Assembly: GCA_011317545.1 (NCBI GenBank)
Contig: WUJK01000009.1
Location: 1 to 64,000, forward strand
Direction of reading: 5' to 3'
Length of the DNA: 64,000 nt
Origin: Coniella vitis
Lineage: Eukaryota; Ascomycota; Sordariomycetes; Diaporthales; Schizoparmaceae
Below, piece after piece: positions 1 through 12,000 of this stretch (position 1 is the stretch's first letter; each line of letters begins with the position of its first letter). Position numbers and translations under genes: made by a program. The notes under the pieces are model-generated. The model did not search any database. It saw only the letters and a program-made list of their open reading frames with translations, and was not told where the DNA came from.

Positions 1-3000
1 CAGACCTCGTCCTCCATATCATTCGCGCCCAACATTCTAGTATCGAGTCTGTCATCGACTATACTGTCGTCGCTTGGTTCACTATCATCAACGCGGCAAG
101 CGACAATTAACGTAGTGTCATCTGCTAGCAGCTCCTCCTCGAGTATATCAAGCATTTTGACGCAGATAACGAACAGTCAGACCTCGTCCTTCATATCCTC
201 CGCGACCAACATTCCACTATCGAGTCTGCCATCGACTATACTGTCAACGTCACTAGCTTCTTCTAGCCAACCACTGAACAGTCTGCTATCGTCTTCTCGC
301 CAACCAACAAGCAATATCTTCAGTTTTTCCAGCTTACCAACCTCTCCCGCCTCCTCATCACCACCTAGTGGCTCACTTACATTCTCCACACTTGTGACAA
401 CCTTGCGAAGTTCTTCCAGCCAGTCGGGAATACCGCTGACCGTGTCGACTAGCTCAATACTCACTACCGCCTCAATAACTTTCTCAACCCCGACAGCCAC
501 CAGCCTGCTAAGCCCTTCAAGTCAGGGTTCCGCACAGCCAGCGAGTTCGGGGTACTCTTTGACTAGCACGTCCACGTTATCAACACTGCTAACGTCGCTA
601 CGCACACCCGGCTCTGTATCGAGCAGTATACAAAGCAGTACGAGCCCAGTACAGACTTCGTTGACTGGACCCTCCAGCTTGATCTCAACTGGCCAATCGC
701 CTCCGCCAATTCAAGTATCGACAAGCGTTTCCAACCCAATTATATTGAGTAGCTCCTCAAGATCTCTCAGCCAATCGTCTGGTTCTGCTTCTGGCAGTCT
801 TGTCACGTCCTCGACCAATATCCTGCAGTCATCAAGCTATTTGTCGACTAGCAGCTTCGAGATACCAACACTGTCAACAATGTTTCGGAGATCTCCTAGT
901 GCACGCTCGAGTAGCTCATTAGAAACTCCCACAGGCGCATCGACCAATTTGCTGACCTCTCCAAGCGCACTCTTACAGAGCTCCGCTACGGCTTTGAGCT
1001 CTGTGCCAAGCAGCCGCTTCACTCCCTCAAGCCTCCAATCTTCCAGCCTCCCTGCTATATCGACTTTATTATCGACACTTCAGACATTTTCCCGCTCTCC
1101 ACCAACCAACAGTCTCACGTCTTCAGGCCAATTGCTGAGCAGCACACCCAGCCAGTTCCTCCAGTCCTCCCAGGCCTCATCATCATCGTCCAGGGCATCG
1201 ATCCCGAGTTCACAGAGTGTTTCGAGCGAGCCACCATCTAGCTTTCTGCAGTCATCGAGTCTGATATCTCCTGCGTCAACATCAGTGGCCTCAAGCCGCG
1301 GGTCTTCAACTTTGCTCCTGACTTCTATCAGTTCGCCTTCACTGCTCTCACAAACCTCAAACTTGGTGTCTTCAAGTCAATCGCTCAATAGCGTGTCAAC
1401 GCCTGCCACACGGCCCTTATCAAGTCAATCGACTTCGATCCAGAGTTCGATTAGCCTTCTCCAATCCTCGGTGTCTACTTCTGCATTATCCGTAAGTACT
1501 TCAGGCAGCAGTCTGCCTACCGCATCAACTTTGCAGCCCACGGCTTCAGTGTACTCGAGCCAGCCGTCAACGGGCACTGTTTATAGCAGTTCGTCCGGCA
1601 TTGCGAGCCAGAGTTCGGGCAGCCTTCTTCAGTCCTCGAGCCCTACTTCTACAATTCTCGCAAGTACTTCAGGGACTAGTCTCCCTACTTCATCAAGCCC
1701 TCGAACAACAGTACCAGTATATTCTAGTCTGCCTTCGACGAGTAATTTGTTGAGCAGCTTGTCCAGTATCCAGAGCCAGCTGCCTCAACTTCTATCAAGA
1801 TCCAGTTCGCAAGTGCCCCTCTCGTCTGCTACACCAGGCACTTCATCGCCATCTCAGCAGGTGTCTTCTCGCCAACCTGGAAGCACATCGCCACAAGTGT
1901 CAAGTTACTCTTCGGGTGCTCTGCCACAGATAGTCAGCAGCCAATCATTCAATCAGCCATACAGCAGTAGCCAGCCAGTGTCGACCCCTCAGGCTTCAAC
2001 TAGCCTACAGACTCCCTTAACCTCGCCATCGACTTTCATCTCATCAGCCTCGCTTGCAACGACAGTATATCCGACGCAGCCTAGTCAGTCCTTCAGTAGT
2101 TTCACGGTTACTGGTCCTTCTCAGTCGGCTGGCTCGTCATTGTTATCCAGCGGGCTATCAAGTCAAGTAGTGCCGCGTAGCTCAGCGACAAGCAGTCTGT
2201 CGTTGCCTTACAGCTCCTTGTCAAGTGGACAAATTATGCCTACAGGCTCATCGTCTCCAAACCCGCCGAATCCTTCTACACCATCGTCAGCCATTCAACA
2301 GGCATCTTTGTCTTCGGTCACATCAGGATCATCAAGTATTGCTTCAGCAACTACGGCTATAACGTCTAGTCAGCCTTCACCCAGTCCATCCGGGCCTTCC
2401 AGAACAGTATCGAGCAATACACAGACTTCCGCAAGTGCGAGCGTTGTCAGAAGTGTTTCATTCACTTCCAGCACTAACAACCCCTCTGTATCAAGTCAGC
2501 AGTCGAGCAGCGTAGTGGCTCCTTCTTCGCCGTCCACTAATCTACCTACTCCGTCCAGTCTTTCAGTGATTTCGCAGCAGTCGACGGGCTCTGTGTTCTC
2601 TACTGCGAGCCGCTCTTCGATTAGTCAAGCAACGTTGTCAAGTCCCTTGTCCTCAATTCCATCAATATCTACCATTTCTTCGGTGTTCAGTGTGGCAACT
2701 TCATCGGCAGGGCTGACAAGCTACGATACTGGCTTGCGGTCGCCAACTAGCCAATCAACTGTATCGGGTCTCCTATCCTCAAGTCTACCTATATCGAGCA
2801 CTTCTTCGATCCTCAGTATTGCAACTTCGCCGGCAAGCCTGCAGACGTCCACAATAGTCTCGAGTCAAGCAACCTCTAGCGCGTTGCCGTCAACAAGCTA
2901 CAATACTGGCTTAATAAGACCCTCATCTCTTGGTTCTTCGTCCGTTGGTACAGCCTCAACTGCCACTTTGGCGCCATCCAACACCTTCTTCATTGGCTCA

Positions 3001-6000
3001 TCGGCTTCATTCAGCTCAATCTCGGGCAGCCCTCTACCTACTTCTCCAAGCTATCAATCGAGGACTGTGCCTTCAGCCTCAACCACCGTATCTATACCCA
3101 CTAGCACATCGCCAGGTCGACCAGCATCGGCCTCAGGTAGCTCTTCCTTAGTATTATCGGGCTTAAGCTTCAGTACTACATCAGGACCCAGCAGCTATGT
3201 GTCAGGTAGTGGCTCGAGTGGCTCAAGTCAGCCACCAGGCAGTTTGTCGTTGCAGACCTCCTCCAGAACGGTATCTCAGGCACCTGCTAGTACCCCTACA
3301 AGCAGTCCGGCTACGCCATCGACGCTTCAGACCTTGTCGCAGAGAACTCCCGGTCAATTATCCACCCCATCACCTGTGAGCTCCAGCGCAGTACCCACGA
3401 CCACATTGTCCTCCTCAAGCCTTGCATTGACGGGCTCGCCGACCTCACCCACTCCATTGTCAAGTAGTCTGCTGAGTTACTCCAATCAGCCATCTGCCAG
3501 CCAGCAAACGTTGTCGAGCCAAGCGACAATCAGTTCAGCACAAACGTCAAATCCTTATACGGTTCCTTCGGGGTCTTCCAGCATATCATCCGGCAGCCCA
3601 TCAGCGCCCCCAAGTCAATCTAGATCGAGTTCTTCTGGACAAACCAGCTATATCTCTAGTAGCCTTCCACAGCTATCAACTAGTCTCATGTATTCGACGA
3701 GCGTATTCCCAGCTAGCCAGCTCCTTATATCCAGTGAGTCAAATCTGCTGTATAATTAATTGCATTTATTGAATTCGCATATTAACCAGCTTTTCCAGCG
3801 TCTCCCACGATTTCATCAGCTAGTCTGTCCACGCAGCAAAGCTCTGGAGCCACTCAAAGGTCGTTTAGTTCCCTGACTTCTCCCAGTCTCTTCTCAAGCA
3901 GCGCTTCTGGATCTTCAAGTCAAATACAAACTCGGACAGCAGGATCTTCGAGCCAAATCTCAACACAAATATCATCAGAGACTTCAGCAATATCATCTGC
4001 AATATCCTCAATATCTTCGAATCAGCGATCGCCTAGCGCGCTACAGTCTTCGAGTCAACTTCCATACACTACAAGCGCGTCAATTGCTTCAGGCAGCACA
4101 TTGCCTAGTCTGTCGCAGTCTACCACTTATTCCACCGCCTATCTATCATCTTCCGCGCAGATCCCAACCAGTCCTGGAATTGCATCCAGCAGTTCATCGC
4201 CGAGTCCGTCGTTTGTGCCATCGAGCCAGTCACCGAGCAGCCTGGCGTCAGTTTCGAGCCAGCCATCTGCTACTCAGCCAGGATCCTCTAGTCAGGTTTC
4301 AGTGAGCAGTCAAGCATCCTCAAGCCAGGCAACATCTAGCTTGCCATTGTCTTCGCGATCCGCATCTACCAGCGTATTTCAGCCTCCTGTTTCGAGCAAT
4401 ATTGTCAGCTCGCAGTCTCTATCAAGCCTCGCTACGCCGTTTACGGGCCAGTCATTGATGAGTAGTCAAGCACCGTCGAGCCAACGACCAGTTGCCCAGT
4501 CCACACCGTCCGGATCCGCGACCACCACCCTCTACGTACCCTCGGCCTCTAGTGTGACTACCACTCCGAGATCCGTCGCAAGTATCCCAACACTATCGTC
4601 AAGCCAGTCATCTCCTAGTCCGCTGGCATCTTCAAGTGGGCCCTTTGTCAACAGTCAAGCCTCATCTAGCCAACTATCATCCAGCTCATCCACACTGGTG
4701 CAATCTGCATCGACCAGCAGCCCATCAGCGCCCCTGACCAGCAGCTCATTAGTGCCTCCGAGCAGCATCACTAACTTAAGGACGCCGACAAGTCTTCTCA
4801 CGTCTTCGTCCTTCTCGAGCCAGGAAGCTACTCGCCAACAACAGCTCACAAGTCCACAGACGTCGAGGAGTCAATTGTCTTCAAGTCCGGGTCAGCAATC
4901 GTCTAGTTCACTGATATCTTCACAAGCAACACCCACAAGCAGCTACTTGGTGCCTTTAGAATCCAGCACAACGAGCGTGAGGGCATCCACGAGTCTGGTG
5001 ACTTCTTTCCTTACCTCGAGTCAGCCTGCAACTAGCCTGCAACAGCCCTCAAGCCAACAAACGACGAGCAGTCAACTAGCTTCTGGCCAGAGTCAGCAAT
5101 CTTCTAATATTGTGATATCTTCTCAGACCGTCGCCACTAGCTCGTACACACCTCTGACATCCAATATCGCCAGCCCGAGATCTCCAACGAGTCCCTCGAT
5201 ATCATTTTCAGACCTCTCGAGCCCCTTGCCAAGTAGCGTATCGGCTTCTTCAAGCCCTTCATCCGCCAACGTGCTGAGTGCTTCAATTTCTTCATCCAGC
5301 AGCAGACAACCGATCAATTCGCCGGTGTCTTTGAGCTCCTCGGGCAGTTTTTCTAGTGTTTCAAGCGTGTCGAGTTCTTACCGCTCCGTATCAACAAGCC
5401 TGCCAAGACCTTTGGGTTCATCATCAAATAATCTGTACCCGACTACCACCGGATCGGTTTCCAGCGCGTTCGCACGACCGAGTTCTGGAAGTACATCTCA
5501 GCAGAGCTCGAGCCCAACTCTCAGCCCTTCTACCGCCTCTACGCAGATACTCACGTCTCAGCCAGCACCGAGCAGCCGGCCATCCGGAAGCGCATCTCAG
5601 CCATCAAGTCAGCCAGTGCAGAGTCAATCCTCAATTTCTAGCATATCATCGCCTTCTCCGTTGACATCACCCAGCACAACGTCTTTGGTCGTTCAAACCA
5701 TCTCGCCTCAAAGTTTTAGTAGCCAGATAACTTCCATATCCGCAAGTCTACCATCTTCCCCAGTACAGACATCCTCCTTCAGCCAGCCTGGCTCTTCTAG
5801 TCTGGTATCGACAAGCCTACCACAACAATCAAGCCAGCTCACCACTGGTCAACTGTCGACACCAGTCCAACCATTGAGCAGTCGAACAACTTCTGTCGTT
5901 TTGACCCCAACAACCCAGTCCACACTCCCCAGTCAGGTCACTACGGCACCCTTGAGCACTTCGAATTCCGTCTCCCCTCTTACACCCGGTATATCGAGCT

Positions 6001-9000
6001 TATCGTCCAGCAACCTAGCATCTTCGAGTCAGTTTATTGGCAGCAGCTTACAGACTATTTCCACTCTCCAGTCAACAATTTTGCCTACGCCAGCATCTCT
6101 TCCAACCGCGATTTCTACCAACGTCCAGCCTCGATCCGTCTCGTCTTCAATTCAGTCAACAGTTAATACACAGACTGTCTCTAGCACACGATCGACTTTG
6201 CTGTCAAACTTTGCAAGTCAACTGCCAAGTAGTCCAGCCACGATTTCAACTTATTCATCTAGCGGTCTGCTTGGGCCATCACCTCAACCATCTACTGCTA
6301 CCGTATTGCCGTCCTCAAGCCAGACCTCGAGCTATGCGAGCCAACAAACTGGTACTTCCACGATATCTGCATCTCAGCTAGTCTCAAGTCAGCTGGCAAG
6401 AATTGAATCAAGTGCCAGTCAATCATTAGCCAGCTCACAAAACCCCTCAAGTTCCTTTTCTGCTAGCACTTCGCAATCGTTGTCAAGCTACGCGACGAAA
6501 TCTCCATCGAATCCCAGTCAGCTCCCTGCTACGACGCAATATTCCACACCAACAGCTCAAAGTGCCTCGAATCCATCAGCAACTAGCTTACCGACGACGA
6601 GTATTTCACCGCTCTTGAGTGGAATGGTTTCCAGCTTAATGTCTAGATCGATCGGGACGTCTACGTTGTCAACCAATGCCGTATTGACGACTCTATCACA
6701 GAGTCTCAGTAGCTTACAAGTACCGTCTTCATCTGCATCTCAGATCCTTCCTTCGAACAGCTTGCTCACTCGCCAGCCGATTCCCTCCAGCTTCGTATCG
6801 AGGATCACAGCCGCTTCTGCGCCGTCTTCTGCACCAATCTCTCCCTCGCAACTAACTCAGAGCAACCCCTCATCGTCTCCCAATCCTTCCTCGACTGGTC
6901 TTCAAGGGTCGTCCAGCCAAGCTACGACTAGTCTGCCAATTTTCTCCAGTAAGTTTCCATATATTATACCTGAAAATAAACATCACCATGTGTGGGCAAC
7001 GATCCACATGCAGTCACTGACAAAAACTCCAGCACCTTTGAACCCCTCAAATCCCAACACGCCATCGTTATTCACTCAGTCGTCAGGCACTTTTTCGGTG
7101 TCTCCCACGCAAACATTCCCGCAAAGTTTATCCTCACTTTCTGGTTCGCCATCTCAAAGCTCAGTAAGCCCCCCAACACAGCAACAGGCTAGTACCTCGG
7201 GATCTTCGAATCCCTTATCCAGTACTCCGCCTGCTTTGTCGCCAAGCTTTAGCCAGTCACGAAGTGTCTCAACGCAGCAATCTCCGATAGGATCATCAAT
7301 TAGTTCGCCAGTGTCGTCGTCTGCTGTCTTGCAGTCTTCCAGCCAATTCTTGACAAGTCGCACGGGATCTCTTGGCTCGTCTGTGAACATCCTGATTTCC
7401 TCAAGTACACAGTCTGCCAGCGTGCCGGTCTCTCAAAGCCAGACGTCCCAAGGCCCATCAGGGCGGTCGAGTCAAACATTCGCTACATCACAGCCCTTGT
7501 TGAGCACAGCAGTCAACCCGCCACAGTCGTCAAGTCAATCATTCAGTGCTTCATCACAATCTGCCAGCTATCCCTCGACTTATCCCAATGGGTTGACCCA
7601 AACATCTACTGCTTCCCAACCATTCTCGGCTCAATCGTCAACGCAGCCTTTGTTTAGCAACCCTGTCGTATCCTCTGAGACGCCGCCGGCGAGCCAGACA
7701 GCGTCTATCAAATCAGCCACAGGCAGCACGACAGCTGCTCAGATACAATCATCATCTGGAGTTCAAACATCATTGCGTTCGGTCACCAGTGCTTTGAGGC
7801 CATTTGTCAGCCCATTATCCAGCCAATCAGTGTCCTCAGCCCAAATCTCGACTTCGTCGCAAGGCATCTCGATGAAGGCGTCGACTAGTCCTCTGGCTTC
7901 TTCGAACACTCTGCCTGTTGCCCAGCCCACAGTCTCAAGCGTCAGCTCTTTTACGCCTCCAGGTTTTACTTCAGCTTTAAATCCAACCTCCCGCTCAGGT
8001 ATATCTTCAGTCTCCAGCTCAAGTATACCTATAGGCTCCACACCGAGCGGATCTGCAGTGTTTTCAAGTCAGATACTCACAAGCTCGCTTACTTCGTTGA
8101 ACTTGGCCCCAGGGTCTTCAAGCTTCTCGACCGGTAGTCTGCAAACTGCTGCCGGCCAAGTATCGACTAATCAGTTACCAGTGTCTTCTAGTCAGCCAAC
8201 AAGCACTGCTTCAGGACTTTCAGCGCGGCCGGTACCCGGATCAGTGTTGTCATCGAGCAGTGTCTCAAGCAATGCGCAACAGACTTCCGGTTCTTCATTC
8301 ACTGGCGGGATCTCAATATCGAGCGGCTTACCTTTAAGCAGTACCTCGGGATCACCGAGTCAACTGCCGACTAGCCTGCTAACAAGTTTCCAAAGTTCGA
8401 CAATTAGTACTTTGAGCCTTGCAAGTCAGCAGTCAAGCCTCTCGATACAAGTCTCAAGCCAGACGTCCGCACCTCGCTTGTCGAGCCCCTTATTGACAAG
8501 CAGCTTACCATCTGCGTCAAGTCAACCGGTAACAACAGCTTACAATTCTCCAAGTCAGTCAATAAGAGGTTCTTCACAAAGTCTGAGCCAGCCAAGTGTT
8601 GCGCCGGTCTCCTCTTTCAGGGACCAAACGAGCAGCGGATCAGCTTTTTCGAGCCAGCAGACGACGGCGCTTTCGGCCAGTTCGTCCACGCTGTATAGCC
8701 AGTCATCAGGGAGCGTCTTGCCACAGCTCTCAAGTCAAGTTTCGACTAGTCCATTAGCATACCTGTCGAGCACTTTGCCAATATCCCCTAGTCGGCCGTT
8801 GATTAGTGTATCCACAGCCTCCAGTCAAGTCTCGTCTCCATCTATATCCCCGGTCCGCCAATCCTCCATAAATACTCAAAGCCCTTCGAGCCCAGTGTCA
8901 AGTAGCTCAACGGTCGCATATTCTTCAGCACAGTCACCTACGAATGTGTCCCCACCTTCGAGTCTGCTGACGAGCAATTTGCTGAGCTCTGTTAACCAGC

Positions 9001-12000
9001 CTTCGACCGGTACACTTGCACCCTCTGTGTCTTCGTCGACAAGCATCATAACACCAACCACTGGCCAGATTTCTTCCAACCAACCAAGCTTGTCCAGTCA
9101 ACCTTTTACAAGCCTGTCAATATCCGCACTTTCTTCAACATTATCGGCCCAGGCCTCTTCATTACAATCAAGAAATCCTCTGGTGGCATCCAGGTCCCTT
9201 TCCACTTTTCCACAAGCCGCGAGCTCGCCAACAAATAGCGCTCAAACATCCCCCATTGTCTTATCGACTAGTTCAGCAGGCTCGCCAAGTCAAGCATCTT
9301 TGACTTCGCAAACGCCTAGTAATCAGCAGTCTCCTTCTTCTGAGAGGCCCGCCAGTCTATTATCATCCACTTCGGCTGTATCTTTGCCGCAAGGCTCGAC
9401 AGGTCCAACGTCGTCGTCAACTTCAAGCGCATTAGGTAGCTCACCGGTTAGCCCAGCATCAACTAGCGCTCAGGCTGCCTCTAGCCTCGCATCAACTGGT
9501 CGTCCTGGATCAACCAGTCAACTATCAAGCGGCTTACCGGCAACATCTATCTACAGGTCCACGGGATCACTGGCCGGTTCAAGCCCATTCTTAACAAGTG
9601 GAGCTACTTCCATCACGACTGCTCAGGAGAGTGCCTTTAATGGACCACTGACCGTTGCCTCAAGCGTGACGAGTTTGACGGTGTCTACTCCAGCACCTTC
9701 TCGGATATCTCTGAGCCAAACGTCTCTTAGCCAGTCACCAAACAATTTGCCCGCATCTTCGGGCCAAACGTCTCTAAGCCAGTCAACAAACAATTTGCCG
9801 CCATCTTCGGGCCAGACGTCTCCAAGCCAGGCATCTCCAAACCGATCACCGAATAATTTACCAGCATCTTCAAGCCAAACGTCTTCAACCCAGGTATCAC
9901 TGAGCCAGACACTTTTAAGCCAAACGTCTCCAAGCCAATCACCAAATAATTTGCCCGCATCTTCGGGCCAGACGTCGCCTAGCCAGGCATCTCCAAGTCA
10001 GACGTCTTTAAGCCGATCACCAAATAATTTGCCAGCATCTTCGAGCCAGACGTCGCCCATTGTACCCACAACTTCCCCCCAGAGTTCGCCCCGTCCTCTC
10101 AGCCCTTCAATCCAATCGTCTTTTACCTCTAGCCCACTGTCTTCCTCTGCAAACGGGCAAGTCAGCTCTTCAGGTATCTCAAGCGTTTCATCGGCCAGTT
10201 TGCCCACTCCTGCAAGCCAAGTAACTGCTAGTCAACCAACGTCCTCCAGTTCACAAACAACTAGCCAGCAGACGCTTCCCATCCAATCCTCAACTTTGCA
10301 GGCGAGTATTCTAACGCAGGCATCGACGAGCTTGCCACTTGCTTCGCGCTCCGCGTCCACGAGTACAACAGAACTTCCTAGCGGGTCAGCAGGCAGCACA
10401 AGAACGCCATCAAGCCCGTTATCGTCTGGCCAACTCAGCTCCTCTGTCCCTGCTTCGCTTAGCACGCTGGGACCTTACAGGACATCCGCAAGCACAAGCA
10501 ACTTGCAAGGGCCCTCAAACGCTCTCTCGACAAGTATACTGTCGTCTTCCGGCTATCCGTCCAGCAACCCGTCTATAACCACAAGTCAAACGCCTGCTCT
10601 CTTGCAAAGTTCCTCCACCAGTCCAACCACCACTCTACCACAGATCTCGTCCCAATCATCTCGCAGCTCGGCACCCTCTGGTGGGCTATCCTCAGCCACA
10701 GTGCCGGCCTTTTCTAGCAGGGTCCCCTCCAGCGTACCAGAAGCTTCGAACGCTGCTTCATCCACAGCTTCGATACTGTCCAGTCAACTTACGCCCAGTA
10801 GCCAAACATCTTCGATCCAGCAATCTGCAGCTTCGTCTAACCCTTCGGCCCAAGTATCTAGTGGCGTGTCATCCGCCACCTCGTCAACTTTCGCGACGCT
10901 GTCACAGCTTTCTTCAGCACAGGCAGGCAGCAGTCTGTCTGTGTATTCCGGTCAACCATCTACAAGCGCACTCGGTTCCGCGAATTCGATGCAGAGCATT
11001 CAATCGTCTTCGACTAGGTCTTCATTGGGTCCAAACGTGCCACTAACCACACCACGCGTCTCTCCCTCTCAGCCGACGAGTAAAGAATCAGCAGCCGCCA
11101 ACTACGCTACTACATCCCAGATTTCTTCAGCTCAACCTTTGAGCAGTATCCTTGCTTCTTCCAATCAACGCGCAAGCAGCCTGTCGCTCATCTCGAGCCA
11201 GCTTTCACTGAGCTCAGCGCTACTGTCAACTTTCCAGACGCTTACACGACCTCCAAGCCAATCGATTACCACGCAGCTGGCGGCTTTGAGCCAGCAGTCC
11301 ACGCCTGTTGAATCATCCTTGGCTAGCATCCGTCCATCGACAGCGCTGCCAGAAACTTCTCGTACTTTGGTTAACAGTGTCTCTGGTACATCTGCTCCAG
11401 GCCCAGCATCAGCCAGCGCATTGTCTTCATCGGGTCGTGTCTCGTCCTCGCTGGGAGGGAGCTCCGCGCAACCACAAAGTAGTCTGGCACAATCTTCTAG
11501 CCAGTTGTCACTCACCCAGTCTGCTTCTCCTAGTCTGCCCTCGGGTAGTGTAGCAAGCTCTTCCACACAACTAGCGAACAGCCCACTCGCTACGCAACCA
11601 TCGTCCACATACTCGGCACCTTCTGCCCCAGCAAGCTCTGCCCTGTCCTTGTCCAGTCAGCCAAGCGCTACTAGCCGATTGATCAGCAACTCTGTGACGC
11701 TTGCAAGTGTGCCATCTACAGTTTCCTCACTCCTGTCTAGCCCAGGGAGCGCCAGCACTCCCGCGTTTTCCAGTCAGCCATTAACGACGTTATCCACATC
11801 TCTGGGCACACAGTCGGCCAGTCAGCCAGCGATTTCTACAAATGTGCCCGGATCTTTGAGCAGTCCTGCGACTAGTCTCCCAGCCTCTTCCAGTCCGCTT
11901 CAGTCAAACCCTCTAGCGTCCTCCGGCTCTCCGTCTGTCAGCCAACCAACATCTCAGCAAATCTTGGCCACCTCTTCGAGGACTTCTAGCCAAGCTGCCT

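Noticed and set aside
6949..7032. Non-Ser insert as a real protein segment
   Set aside because: Consensus donor, branch and acceptor with sharp composition change favour an intron; kept only as a possible retained intron.
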